A DNA stretch of 64,000 nt, taken from NCBI RefSeq assembly GCF_000425205.1, contig NZ_AULI01000001.1:62001-126000 (forward strand), in the 5' to 3' direction. The notes under the pieces are model-generated. The model was not told the DNA's origin, did not search any database, and worked only from the letters and a program-made list of their open reading frames with translations. The DNA comes from Pontibacillus halophilus JSM 076056 = DSM 19796. GTDB taxonomy: Bacteria; Bacillota; Bacilli; Bacillales; BH030062. This document shows positions 42,345 through 50,289 of the stretch, piece after piece (position 1 is the first letter of the stretch; every line of letters begins with the position of its first letter). The translations under genes were made by a program, and so were the position numbers.

Positions 42345-42707
42345 TTAAGACACAGTATAAGGATGCAGCGTCTGCTCCATCGATTGGCGAAACTCTTCGT
42401 AGCGAGGAATGATGTGACTTGTCAGCTTCTCATAGTCATCTTTCTCTTCCATCCAGTCGCTAAGCAACAAGACGACCTCGTGAAATTCACTCACCTTACA
42501 AGAAATGCCCTCGTTCTCATCCAATAGACTCGACATGGTATCATGACTCTCTGACAACTTCTGAAATGCAAGAACAAGGTCAGATAATACTTGTGAGCGC
42601 GCACTTCCATATGGGTTGTCCTCTAAGTATGAGAACCCTTCACTAATGACTTTCAACATACCTTGATACTGATGAAAAAATTCCAACTGTGACTCTTGTA
42701 ACTTCAT
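42345..42707 (-). CDS. Hypothetical protein of the fliDST operon (120 aa)
   Basis: A 120-residue, mostly helical acidic protein (MKLQESQLEFFHQYQGML; DWMEEKDDYEKLTSHII). I do not recognise a family. It starts 12 bases after fliT and is followed by the operon terminator, so it is cotranscribed with fliD-fliS-fliT. A coiled-coil-like export chaperone or regulator of the flagellar late operon is possible, but that is only context. In B. subtilis this position after fliT is followed by hpf/yvyD, to which this protein shows no resemblance. Confidence 0.6.
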   Translation of the reverse strand: MKLQESQLEFFHQYQGMLKVISEGFSYLEDNPYGSARSQVLSDLVLAFQKLSESHDTMSSLLDENEGISCKVSEFHEVVLLLSDWMEEKDDYEKLTSHIIPRYEEFRQSMEQTLHPYTVS

Positions 42708-42718
42708 AAGTAATCCCC

Positions 42719-43072
42719 CTACTTCTTTTTGTCTAAGTACATGCCGTCATAATTAGAGAGATGTTGATAAGGATTTGTGTAACTCTGCTTTTGCGATTTT
42801 TGTTTTTTTAAAGCTAGCAAATCTTTCTTTATCAACTGCAGCACCAATTGATTCTTGGATTGAATTTCTTTATCCATGTCCTGAATATTCCTAGCGTATT
42901 GCTTCTCTTCCTCTGTAACGGGTTTTTCCACTTTCTCAAGAAGTGTTGAACGCTCATTGAGCAGATCAGTTAGTCGTTCAATGTAATCGTCGCGTTCAGC
43001 AACCTTTGGCACTTCTTGAACATGGGTGTACAACTGTGAAGTAAGGTCGTGGAGTTGCTTTAATACAGTCAT
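42719..43072 (-). CDS. fliT: Flagellar export chaperone FliT
   Basis: 117 residues, all-helical, rich in Lys/Glu/Gln. It lies immediately behind fliS and overlaps its stop. The segment RDDYIERLTDLLNERSTLLEKV resembles FliT, which chaperones the filament cap protein FliD to the export gate. Sequence conservation in this family is low, so synteny with fliD-fliS carries much of the call. The tail NYDGMYLDKKK matches the typical FliT C-terminus of Bacillaceae. Confidence 0.85.
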   Translation of the reverse strand: MTVLKQLHDLTSQLYTHVQEVPKVAERDDYIERLTDLLNERSTLLEKVEKPVTEEEKQYARNIQDMDKEIQSKNQLVLQLIKKDLLALKKQKSQKQSYTNPYQHLSNYDGMYLDKKK

Positions 43073-43461
43073 TAGGCTTGTCCGCCTTGACCAAATTTCT
43101 CCATTCTAGTTTGTTTCACAACTTCCTTCCATGTATCTCTAAATTCCGTCGCCAAACCTTCTACCTCATCCAAGATGTTCACATCGTTGTTGATATTTGC
43201 TTCCATCAAGCGTCGATTCATGTAATCGTAGAGCGGCATAATTTCCTTAGAAATCTCATAATCCTGGTTCATTGTCACCATGAGCTCTTGAACGATGTTA
43301 CGAGCTTTTTGGATATTCGTGTTCTTTGCTTCGAATTGATTGGATTCTATGGCTTTACGAGCCAGTTTAATAAACTTCAAGCATCCGTTATACAACATTA
43401 ACGTCAATTCGCCAGGTGACGCTGTTTGAACTGAGTTACTCTGATAGGCTTGAATAGACAT
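43072..43461 (-). CDS. fliS: Flagellin export chaperone FliS
   Basis: 129 residues, four-helix bundle that binds the C-terminus of flagellin to stop it polymerising in the cytosol. Typical start AYQSNSVQTASPGELTLMLYNGCLKFI. In B. subtilis FliS also binds FliW-free flagellin, linking export to CsrA control, and all partners are encoded in this window. Overlaps fliT by one base and follows fliD. Confidence 0.95.
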   Translation of the reverse strand: MSIQAYQSNSVQTASPGELTLMLYNGCLKFIKLARKAIESNQFEAKNTNIQKARNIVQELMVTMNQDYEISKEIMPLYDYMNRRLMEANINNDVNILDEVEGLATEFRDTWKEVVKQTRMEKFGQGGQA

Positions 43462-43485
43462 GCATTGTTCTCCCCTTTTATATGC

Positions 43486-44985
43486 TTACAGCTGTTGGGC
43501 TAAATAATTGGACTGAGAGTTCATTTGTTGAATGGCTTTCTCCATTTCTGTGAATTGAGCCCAGTATCGATCCTCAATTTGATTCAATCGGTCCTCGAAG
43601 GCTTCCATCTCTTGTTTAACGTCTTCGAGATTTCGACCAATCGTATAATTGTTCGTTAAACTCGTCGACTTCCCGGCTTTCTCTTCTATGGACTTCTTCA
43701 TGCCGGTCAACGTATCATCGAGCCTTTGCGCGATCCCTACACTGTTGCCTGATGCATCTTTCCCGCTAAACAGCTTATAGACTGAATCCGGGTTATCTTG
43801 AAGAGCTCCACGAAGCTTGTCTTCGTCGATTTCAAGTTTACCACCATCTAAGTAGTTGGCGGTAGTTGAAATCCCAATTTGAGCAAGCTGGCTGTAGGCC
43901 CCATCGTTGTCGACAGGCTCATACCAGTTTGTCCGAAGTTTAGACATGCCGTTCTCTAGAACGCCTTCATTATAGAGCAGGCCTTTCTTTGCCTGTTCTG
44001 TCCATAACTCAATCTCTTTCTCTTCCATAGATTCTTTCTGCTTCTCCGTTAACGGAGCATAGTCACGGTTCGGTTTTTCCTTCGTTTGTTCATTTAGAGA
44101 TTCGACGAGTTCATTATACTTCTCAACGAACTTAGTAATCTTGTCCATCGAAGCATCTACGTCATTCGAGATGTTCACACGTACATTATCTGTCGTGACA
44201 CGGTTAAAGTTGAAGGTAACCCCATTCATCGTATAGCTGTTGCTTTCTGTTTCAACTTGAAGCGCATTGTTGTACGTGAATTTCGCATTTTGGCCACCAG
44301 TTTCCGCTACACTAGTGCCAGCGTTAGCCAATCCTACCGTGTTAAAGAAATCAAGATTGCCGCCAAACTCAATTTCTTCGCCACCCTTGTTGAAATCGCC
44401 TGTTTCTGTACGCTCCATCACGACTCTGTCTGCCGTCTTATCATAAAAGGCACGCACACCAATATTAGAATCGTTTACCTTCTTCATCACATCATCCAAC
44501 GTGTCCCCATCTTCAATGGTAAATTCCTTCGGAGTGCCACCGCCTTTTTCTCCATAGGTCGTCAACGTGAACTTAGACCCAGTAAGCGCAGGATTCTGTG
44601 CTGTAAGTGACGTTGAAGGGTCAAGTCCTTTCGTAGATAATTGCTCTCCTACTTTAATGGCTGCAGTTGCTAGCTGGTCCACCTTCACATTGTAGCTTCC
44701 GTTACCAGCTGATGCCGTTGCTGTTGCTTGAACAGCTGCTTCATCAGACGAGGAAACTTGCTTCGTCTCATAGGTCTTCTGCAATTTCAAATCAAGTGTC
44801 ATCTTCTCAAGTTCTAAGATATTCTTGTTCACATCACGATACGCATCTCGTTGCCACTCGAGCTTCGTCTTCTCTTGCTCCATCTTATCTAATGGAATTC
44901 GTTCTGCTTTCATGAGGTCACCGACAATGCCGTCAATGTCCATGCCACTTGCCAATCCGCCTATACGCATATCTGCCATACCCAA
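43486..44985 (-). CDS. fliD: Flagellar filament cap protein FliD
   Basis: 499 residues. N-terminal domain ADMRIGGLASGMDIDGIV (about 3-20), central beta-rich domains, and a C-terminal FliD_C helical domain ending EKAIQQMNSQSNYLAQQL. It caps the growing filament and folds flagellin. It is exported by the flagellar type III system, so no Sec signal. Eight bases behind flaG, 24 before fliS. GGTGATTGG upstream is a modest ribosome binding site. Confidence 0.96.
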   Translation of the reverse strand: MGMADMRIGGLASGMDIDGIVGDLMKAERIPLDKMEQEKTKLEWQRDAYRDVNKNILELEKMTLDLKLQKTYETKQVSSSDEAAVQATATASAGNGSYNVKVDQLATAAIKVGEQLSTKGLDPSTSLTAQNPALTGSKFTLTTYGEKGGGTPKEFTIEDGDTLDDVMKKVNDSNIGVRAFYDKTADRVVMERTETGDFNKGGEEIEFGGNLDFFNTVGLANAGTSVAETGGQNAKFTYNNALQVETESNSYTMNGVTFNFNRVTTDNVRVNISNDVDASMDKITKFVEKYNELVESLNEQTKEKPNRDYAPLTEKQKESMEEKEIELWTEQAKKGLLYNEGVLENGMSKLRTNWYEPVDNDGAYSQLAQIGISTTANYLDGGKLEIDEDKLRGALQDNPDSVYKLFSGKDASGNSVGIAQRLDDTLTGMKKSIEEKAGKSTSLTNNYTIGRNLEDVKQEMEAFEDRLNQIEDRYWAQFTEMEKAIQQMNSQSNYLAQQL

Positions 44986-44993
44986 TCACCGTC

Positions 44994-45377
44994 CTATCTT
45001 TTTTCATCTATTAAGAGACCCATAGCTTCAATCATTCCCGCATAGACATCAAGAAGTTTCTTCGGAGGTACTTCTCGCAACACTTCATCCGTGTTGGAAT
45101 CGACTATGGAAATATAGAACTCATTGAGTTTCTCATGCATCCTATATTGTACATGGGTATTTACTGGTTCTAAAAATGTATTTAACTGCTGTACCAGTTT
45201 ATTTGCCTGGTCCTTTGTTAACTTGTCTTCATATCCGATTGATTGCTTCACGTGTACATCATTAGATGGCCCACGTCTCGCAGTTGTTGTCATATAACCT
45301 GTGTGCTCTTTCCCCTGCAGAAGCTGAGTTCCCGATAAGATGTCCCCTACATCCATCTCCTGCAACTCCTTCCCCAC
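44994..45377 (-). CDS. flaG: FlaG family flagellar protein
   Basis: 127 residues. The C-terminal domain of about 75-127 matches FlaG (LNTFLEPVNTHVQYRMHEKLNEFYISIVD and DEVLREVPPKKLLDVYAGM). It is the YvyC equivalent of B. subtilis and affects filament length. The N-terminal third is variable. AAGGAGTTGCAGGAG precedes the start; a sigma-D-like promoter lies 15-40 bases upstream. Confidence 0.92.
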   Translation of the reverse strand: MGKELQEMDVGDILSGTQLLQGKEHTGYMTTTARRGPSNDVHVKQSIGYEDKLTKDQANKLVQQLNTFLEPVNTHVQYRMHEKLNEFYISIVDSNTDEVLREVPPKKLLDVYAGMIEAMGLLIDEKR

Positions 45378-45391
45378 ACCATTTAGTTATT

Positions 45392-45417
45392 ATATCGGAT
45401 GAATATATTGACTCTTA
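45392..45417 (-). promoter_or_regulatory. Sigma-D-like promoter for flaG-fliDST
   Basis: TAAG (45417-45414), 14-base spacer, TCCGATAT (45399-45392); consensus TAAA-N15-GCCGATAT. Located just before flaG. Confidence 0.6.
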
Positions 45418-45425
45418 ATAGATGG

Positions 45426-45453
45426 CAAAAGAAAAGACCCGCGAAGCGGGCCC
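45426..45453 (-). terminator. Terminator belonging to the lost flagellin gene
   Basis: GGCCCGC-TTC-GCGGGTC followed by TTTTCTTTT on the minus strand, right after the flagellin remnant. Confidence 0.85.
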
Positions 45454-45467
45454 CATAGTTCGACAAA

Positions 45468-45524
45468 TTAACGAAGTAGTTGCAGGACATTCTGTGGATT
45501 TTGATTTGCCTTCTCCTTTGGCAT
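45468..45524 (-). pseudogene. Remnant of a third flagellin gene (last 18 codons)
   Basis: The minus strand reads [18 protein letters not shown] then [17 protein letters not shown] and the stop are identical to the ends of both intact flagellins in this window. Immediately 5' is the T-run of the terminator of the 424-aa flagellin gene, and immediately 3' is a second terminator. The simplest reading is a former tandem flagellin gene deleted down to its last codons plus its terminator. Confidence 0.9.
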
Positions 45525-45555
45525 CAAAAAAAGAGCTACCAATAATGGTAGCTCT
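45525..45555 (-). terminator. Terminator of the 424-aa flagellin gene
   Basis: GAGCTACC-attatt-GGTAGCTC followed by a T7 run on the minus strand. Confidence 0.93.
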
Positions 45556-45575
45556 CCTAATATCCTCAAACGAAT

Positions 45576-46850
45576 TTAACGTAGAAGTTGAAGTACGTTT
45601 TGAGGGTTTTGATTCGCTTTCGCAAGCATTGATTGAGATGCTTGAGCAAGAATAGACTGTTTGGTTTGGTTCATGATTTCTTCTGCCATGTCAACGTCAC
45701 GGATACGCGATTCTGCAGCAGTTAGGTTCTCAGAAGATGTAGAAAGGTTATTGATTGTATGCTCTAGGCGGTTTTGATTTGCACCAAGCTTAGAACGCTC
45801 AGAGGATACAGTTTCGATTGCATCGTTGATCTGAGTTACAGCTTTATCTGCTGAAGCTTGACTAGAGATGTCGATGCCACCTACTTTAACAGCATCTCCA
45901 TTGGCAAGTGGGTTAGCAAAAGTAGCTACCGCTCCGCCACTAGCATCAACAAAAGTACCTGCAGTTGCAGTATCAGTTGCTACTACTTTACCATTTGAAT
46001 CCATAAGTGAGCTAGATGCATTGTCGTATGTGTAGTTACCAGCCTCAAGACCCTGGTTTTGTACAGAACCCGTAGCGCTAACATTTCCAGACCCATCAAC
46101 AGTCACAGTACCACTCGTAACTTTTGCTTTACCAGCAGTAGCAAAATCAATTGTATCGTCTCCAGTAGAGGCAGAGAATGTTGCTCCACTATCAGTACTC
46201 GTGGCTACTACACTTCCGTTTTGGTCAACCATATCAAAATCACCAGATTTATTTTCTTGTACAGTGTAAGTTCCTTGTGCAATATCTGTATTAGTATCGG
46301 ACCCATCTACTACACTGGAGGTAACAGCTACTTTTGCGTCTCCAGCCATGCCCAACGCCTGACCACGCATATCTCCAATTGCAAGCTCAAGGTTTTGACC
46401 TTCGTTTGCACCAATTTGGAATTTACCACTGAAAGAGCCATCTAATAGGTTCTGAGTATTAAATTCTGTGTTATCACCAATACGGCTAAGTTCTTGAGAT
46501 AACTGGTCAACCTCTTTCTGTAGCTCTGCACGATCTTCAGTTGTATTCGTGTCGTTGGAAGATTGAACCGCTAACTCACGCATACGCTGTAGGATTGAGT
46601 GAGACTCATTCATTGCACCTTCAGCTGTCTGAATCATAGAGATCCCGTCTTGCGCATTTCGCTCTGCTTGCTCAAGACCACGGATTTGACCACGCATTTT
46701 CTCAGAGATTGCTAGACCTGCAGCATCGTCTCCAGCACGGTTGATACGTAGACCTGAAGATAGTTTCTCCATAGATTTAGAGTTCGCATTGTTCGCTTGG
46801 TTTAATTGGTTGTGCGTGTTTAACGCAGCAATATTATGATTTATACGCAT
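45576..46850 (-). CDS. Flagellin (424 aa, long variant)
   Basis: Start [16 protein letters not shown] at ATG 46850 (CAAGGAGGAATAT upstream), the universal flagellin N-terminus. D0/D1 N-terminal helices are at 1-140, the surface-exposed variable part at about 175-330 and D1/D0 C-terminal helices at 335-424, ending [10 protein letters not shown]. The variable part has two related units, GTYTVQENKSGDFDMVDQNG and GNYTYDNASSSLMDSNGKVV, suggesting internal duplication. It is nearly identical to the neighbouring flagellin in both conserved ends. A CsrA-type hairpin lies in its leader. Exported by the type III apparatus and assembled into the filament. Confidence 0.97.
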   Translation of the reverse strand: MRINHNIAALNTHNQLNQANNANSKSMEKLSSGLRINRAGDDAAGLAISEKMRGQIRGLEQAERNAQDGISMIQTAEGAMNESHSILQRMRELAVQSSNDTNTTEDRAELQKEVDQLSQELSRIGDNTEFNTQNLLDGSFSGKFQIGANEGQNLELAIGDMRGQALGMAGDAKVAVTSSVVDGSDTNTDIAQGTYTVQENKSGDFDMVDQNGSVVATSTDSGATFSASTGDDTIDFATAGKAKVTSGTVTVDGSGNVSATGSVQNQGLEAGNYTYDNASSSLMDSNGKVVATDTATAGTFVDASGGAVATFANPLANGDAVKVGGIDISSQASADKAVTQINDAIETVSSERSKLGANQNRLEHTINNLSTSSENLTAAESRIRDVDMAEEIMNQTKQSILAQASQSMLAKANQNPQNVLQLLR

Positions 46851-46876
46851 AAGAAATATTCCTCCTTGAAAATAAA

Positions 46877-46898
46877 GGACCCACATCCTTGTGGATCC
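46877..46898 (-). promoter_or_regulatory. CsrA-binding hairpin in the leader of the long flagellin gene
   Basis: Minus strand GGATCCAC-AAGGAT-GTGGGTCC: an 8-bp stem (with G-U pairs) presenting GGA in the loop. This is the CsrA target geometry. A second GGA is in the Shine-Dalgarno 15-20 bases downstream. Confidence 0.75.
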
Positions 46899-46952
46899 TA
46901 TAATAATTTATAGAGTCTTTTTGCTCTTCTCTAACGTGCTTATCTAATACGA

Positions 46953-47960
46953 TTAACGTAGAAGTTGAAGAACGTTTTGAGGGTTTTGGTTCGCTTTTGC
47001 AAGCATAGACTGAGAAGCCTGAGAAAGGATAGATTGCTTAGTTTGGTTCATGATTTCAGCAGCCATGTCAACGTCACGGATTCGAGATTCCGCTGCAGTT
47101 AGGTTCTCAGAAGATGTTGAAAGGTTATTGATTGTGTGCTCTAGACGGTTTTGGTTTGCACCAAGTTTAGAACGCTCTGCAGATACTGTTTCGATTGCAG
47201 TGTTAATTGTTGTTACAGCTTTATCTGCGCTTGCTTGTGAAGAAATATCAATTCCTAAAGCACCTTTATTGCCGTCGGCTAATGCAGCTGAGGCTTCAAG
47301 CTCTAACTCTGCTGCAGTACTAGTAGAGCCGTCACCAGTGTAGTATCCAGCAATGTTAGATGTTGCATCTGTAGAACTTTTCCAAGTAGCAATAACTGTG
47401 GAACCATCCTGTCCAACCAATGTTCCAGCAGCGTTGTCAGATGTGTAAGCTTTACCAACTTGAAGAGCATCAGAACGCATGTCATTTACAGATAGTTCAA
47501 GGTTTTGGCCCTCGTTTGCACCAATCTGGAACTTACCAGTGAAACTACCATCTAGAAGGTTCTTCGTGTTAAATTCTGTGTTATCACCGATACGAGTGAT
47601 TTCAGATGCTAGCTGGTCAACCTCTTTTTGTAGCTCTGCACGGTCTTCAGTCGTGTTCGTGTCGTTGGAAGACTGAACCGCTAGTTCACGCATACGCTGT
47701 AGGATAGAGTGTGTTTCGTTCATTGCACCTTCAGCTGTTTGAATCATAGAGATTCCATCTTGTGCGTTACGCTCTGCTTGCTCAAGACCACGAATTTGAC
47801 CACGCATTTTCTCAGAGATTGCTAGACCTGCAGCATCGTCTCCTGCACGGTTGATACGTAAACCAGAAGATAGTTTCTCCATAGATTTAGAGTTTGCATT
47901 GTTCGCTTGGTTTAGTTGATTGTGCGTGTTTAACGCAGCAATATTATGATTAATACGCAT
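46953..47960 (-). CDS. hag: Flagellin (335 aa)
   Basis: Start [20 protein letters not shown] at ATG 47960 (CAAGGAGGAATAT upstream); the longer frame crosses the leader hairpin and is not used. N- and C-terminal D0/D1 helices surround a short variable region of about 80 residues (190-270) containing [16 protein letters not shown], related to the repeat units of the other flagellin. It lies directly behind csrA, as hag does in B. subtilis, with a sigma-D promoter and a CsrA hairpin. It is therefore the probable main flagellin. The downstream long flagellin may be cotranscribed, as no clear terminator lies between. Confidence 0.97.
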   Translation of the reverse strand: MRINHNIAALNTHNQLNQANNANSKSMEKLSSGLRINRAGDDAAGLAISEKMRGQIRGLEQAERNAQDGISMIQTAEGAMNETHSILQRMRELAVQSSNDTNTTEDRAELQKEVDQLASEITRIGDNTEFNTKNLLDGSFTGKFQIGANEGQNLELSVNDMRSDALQVGKAYTSDNAAGTLVGQDGSTVIATWKSSTDATSNIAGYYTGDGSTSTAAELELEASAALADGNKGALGIDISSQASADKAVTTINTAIETVSAERSKLGANQNRLEHTINNLSTSSENLTAAESRIRDVDMAAEIMNQTKQSILSQASQSMLAKANQNPQNVLQLLR

Positions 47961-47987
47961 AAGAAAATATTCCTCCTTGAATTTTGA

Positions 47988-48007
47988 GCCCCACGTCCTT
48001 GTGGGAC
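47988..48007 (-). promoter_or_regulatory. CsrA-binding hairpin in the hag leader
   Basis: Minus strand GTCCCAC-AAGGAC-GTGGGGC: 7-bp stem with GGA in the loop, about 30 bases before the start codon. It is homologous to the hairpin at 46877-46898 with changed but still pairing arms. Confidence 0.8.
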
Positions 48008-48067
48008 TTCCGTTAATAGTTGCTACTCGTGAAAGTCGCGCGCCTTCCTTCTGTAGCTTCACTACTT

Positions 48068-48095
48068 ATATCGGCTCAAACGGAATAGGCTTTAG
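48068..48095 (-). promoter_or_regulatory. Sigma-D promoter of hag
   Basis: CTAAA (48095-48091), 15-base spacer, GCCGATAT (48075-48068): a perfect match to the sigma-D consensus. It overlaps the last codon of csrA. Confidence 0.95.
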
Positions 48096-48319
48096 TCTCT
48101 TTTTTGATTTTTTAATGCTTCGATGACATTTATAGTAGAAGCGCTTGCTTCCTGGTTCTCTTCTTGAATACGCATGTAGATTTCTTGCCGATAGACATCT
48201 ATGCTATTGGGGGCTCCGATGCCAATTTTGACCTGGTCGCCATCGACGGCTAGCACTTTTACTTCGATGTCGTCACCGATTCGGATAGATTCGTTGACTT
48301 TCCGATTAAGTACGAGCAT
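48092..48319 (-). CDS. csrA: Carbon storage regulator CsrA
   Basis: 75 residues from ATG 48319 (GGAGGGGGATGACC upstream). RNA-binding homodimer that represses flagellin translation by binding GGA-containing hairpins. Start [20 protein letters not shown] and the [17 protein letters not shown] core are canonical. It overlaps the fliW end by 14 bases; FliW antagonises CsrA when flagellin is secreted. The sigma-D promoter of hag lies in its 3' end. Confidence 0.97.
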   Translation of the reverse strand: MLVLNRKVNESIRIGDDIEVKVLAVDGDQVKIGIGAPNSIDVYRQEIYMRIQEENQEASASTINVIEALKNQKRD

Positions 48320-48755
48320 GGTCATCCCCCTCCTTCGGCTGAAGCGGATGCTTCGTTTGGTAGATAGGGGAATTGAGAATTACTTGTTTCGCTTTCCGAT
48401 TTATTACGTTGACTATAATCGGAGCTTGAAGGTTAATCGTAGATTGTGAGAATGGCTCTCTTAATGTAGCGACTGATAGCACTTGAACCTCTTCCGGCTT
48501 TTCGATGTTCAATACATCAATCGTTGCTTGATCGAGGTCGAATTCATAGTCTCCGTATATGGTGTACGGATTTAGCGTCACAAGACAGACTTCTTTACTA
48601 TGAATAGATTGAAGTGCTTGGTATATCCCGTTCTCATCAATCGGTAACAGGACAAATTCCTTCTCCTCCAAGAAACCCGGTAGGCCATTCGGGAATGTAA
48701 TGACCGCATCTTGTTCAATCGTTATTTCATCGAAGAATCGTGTATGTACTTGCAT
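48306..48755 (-). CDS. fliW: Flagellar assembly factor FliW
   Basis: 149 residues, beta-barrel. It binds either flagellin or CsrA; FliW released on flagellin export inhibits CsrA non-competitively. [15 protein letters not shown] and [17 protein letters not shown] are typical. Gene order fliW-csrA-hag is as in B. subtilis. The C-terminal tail [13 protein letters not shown] overlaps csrA. Start ATG 48755 follows AAGAAAGGTTCGTGACC. Confidence 0.95.
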   Translation of the reverse strand: MQVHTRFFDEITIEQDAVITFPNGLPGFLEEKEFVLLPIDENGIYQALQSIHSKEVCLVTLNPYTIYGDYEFDLDQATIDVLNIEKPEEVQVLSVATLREPFSQSTINLQAPIIVNVINRKAKQVILNSPIYQTKHPLQPKEGDDHART

Positions 48756-48771
48756 GGGTCACGAACCTTTC

Positions 48772-49359
48772 TTAAATAGTTGTTTCAAATTGGTACCCTT
48801 TAAATGTTAAATCCTTAAAATCAATGGTTACATCTGCATATTGCTTTGTCGACACAGCTACTCCACCACGTTCAAAACCAAGCTCCGCTTTTCTTGCTAC
48901 GTTTTTGATTACGGGTTTTTGCGCCTCATTTTGAATTTCTGCATGTCCTGGCTGGTATTGAATCTTCACCTGCTCATGAGCTGGAGCGTTACCTGGTTTC
49001 ACCTCTACCGTCCAAATTCCTGCTTGTTGGGCTTGAGATACAATCGGATTACCCCCGTCCTCAATGCGCATCATTTCATCTCCGTCTTGCGCAATCGATC
49101 CTAGATGTTCATTCCATTTTTGATTGCTATAGGCTGCACTTTCTCGAGATCGAACAGCGCTACTTTTAAATCCAAGATTCTGCCATGCAACGGTTTGATC
49201 GATGGATAATTTGGGAGGAACTTGACGGATGGAGTGCTTCGCCATCGGCTGCTGGATGCTCTGATCGGCTTTCGGTTGTGAGATGCTTTGTTTCACGTTC
49301 GTAGTCTTTAAAGAGATGAGAGCTGGTTTCGTTTGCAATTGAATTTGTGGACCACTCAC
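48772..49359 (-). CDS. YviE-like protein (DUF6470)
   Basis: 195 residues, between flgL and fliW, as YviE in B. subtilis. The N-terminal QTKPALISLKTT and the C-terminal KQYADVTIDFKDLTFKGYQFETTI are conserved in the family. The middle (about 25-60) has Gln/Ser/Ile-rich repeats QPKADQSIQQPMAKHSI. Function unknown; a role in flagellum assembly is implied by position only. It has no signal peptide or membrane segment. Confidence 0.85.
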   Translation of the reverse strand: MSGPQIQLQTKPALISLKTTNVKQSISQPKADQSIQQPMAKHSIRQVPPKLSIDQTVAWQNLGFKSSAVRSRESAAYSNQKWNEHLGSIAQDGDEMMRIEDGGNPIVSQAQQAGIWTVEVKPGNAPAHEQVKIQYQPGHAEIQNEAQKPVIKNVARKAELGFERGGVAVSTKQYADVTIDFKDLTFKGYQFETTI

Positions 49360-49402
49360 AGGTATCCCTCCTATTAAAGAAAGCTATCTGAAGTCAGATA
49401 GC

Positions 49403-50281
49403 TTATTTCAAAAAGTCGACTAATGTAGGTTGAATGACTCTTGAGCCCACACTTAAAGCAGCTCGGTGGATACTTTCTTGTGTCTTAAGCTTTGTAATGA
49501 CCTCTTCAAGCTCAGCATCTTCATTCTCTGAAAGCATATCTGTAGCTGCTACTTTCTGAGTGTCCAAACGCTGTTCAATAAACTCAATTCGATTCATACG
49601 GGCACCTAAGTCTGCGCGCTCATTCACTGTGTTGTTAATATGTCCATCAAGATCCGCAATCGACTCTTCCATATTGCCTGTACCCGTTCCATTTAAGTTG
49701 TTTATAAACTTGTCCAAGTCGTCAAACAACTTCTCTGAGAAGATGCTTTCCCCTTTCACATTCACATCAACTTTAATCCCCTTAGACACTTCAATCCGTA
49801 CCTCATCTGTGTTATTCGGGTACTTAGATGGTGTGGCACCAGTGTCTACTGGCTGGTTCTTCGTGTCAGAACCATTGAATAAGTACTTTCCGTTCACTTC
49901 AGTATTGGCAAGATCTTCGAGATGGTCCTTGAGCTGAGATACTTCAGCCCCAATGTTCTTTAATTGACCTTCTTCATATGTACCATTACTTGCCTGAACG
50001 GCTAACTCACGTAGTCGCTGTAAAGCACCAGTCGTTTCATCCAAAGCAGCATCCGTATTCTCCGTCCACGTATGCACCTCGTTCATATTTCGCTCGTATT
50101 GCTCAATTTCGGTCAGTTGTGCGCGGTAACTCATCCCTTTTACTGCGGAGACGGGGTCATCAGATGGTTTCGTAAGCTTCTTCCCAGTGGAAAGCTGCTC
50201 TTGATACTTGCCCATCGTCTCATAGCTGTTGCTAATGTTTCGAAGCATGTTATTCGATAACATATTTTGCGTGACGCGCAT
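49403..50281 (-). CDS. flgL: Flagellar hook-associated protein 3 (FlgL)
   Basis: 292 residues, flagellin-related junction protein between hook and filament. N-terminus MRVTQNMLSNNMLRNISNSYETM and helix LSTGKKLTKPSDDPVSAVKGM, and C-terminal helices around 230-290. It lies nine bases behind flgK. Exported by the type III apparatus, so no Sec signal. Normal length for Bacillus FlgL. Confidence 0.95.
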   Translation of the reverse strand: MRVTQNMLSNNMLRNISNSYETMGKYQEQLSTGKKLTKPSDDPVSAVKGMSYRAQLTEIEQYERNMNEVHTWTENTDAALDETTGALQRLRELAVQASNGTYEEGQLKNIGAEVSQLKDHLEDLANTEVNGKYLFNGSDTKNQPVDTGATPSKYPNNTDEVRIEVSKGIKVDVNVKGESIFSEKLFDDLDKFINNLNGTGTGNMEESIADLDGHINNTVNERADLGARMNRIEFIEQRLDTQKVAATDMLSENEDAELEEVITKLKTQESIHRAALSVGSRVIQPTLVDFLK

Positions 50282-50289
50282 GGTGTTCC

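Noticed and set aside
45422-45655. 77-codon plus-strand frame starting MAKEKTREAG
   Set aside because: It runs through two minus-strand terminators, the flagellin remnant and the end of the long flagellin gene; no ribosome binding site.
46899-46952. Separate sigma-D promoter for the long flagellin gene
   Set aside because: No TAAA-N15-GCCGATAT-like sequence could be found between the two flagellin genes; read-through from hag is more likely.
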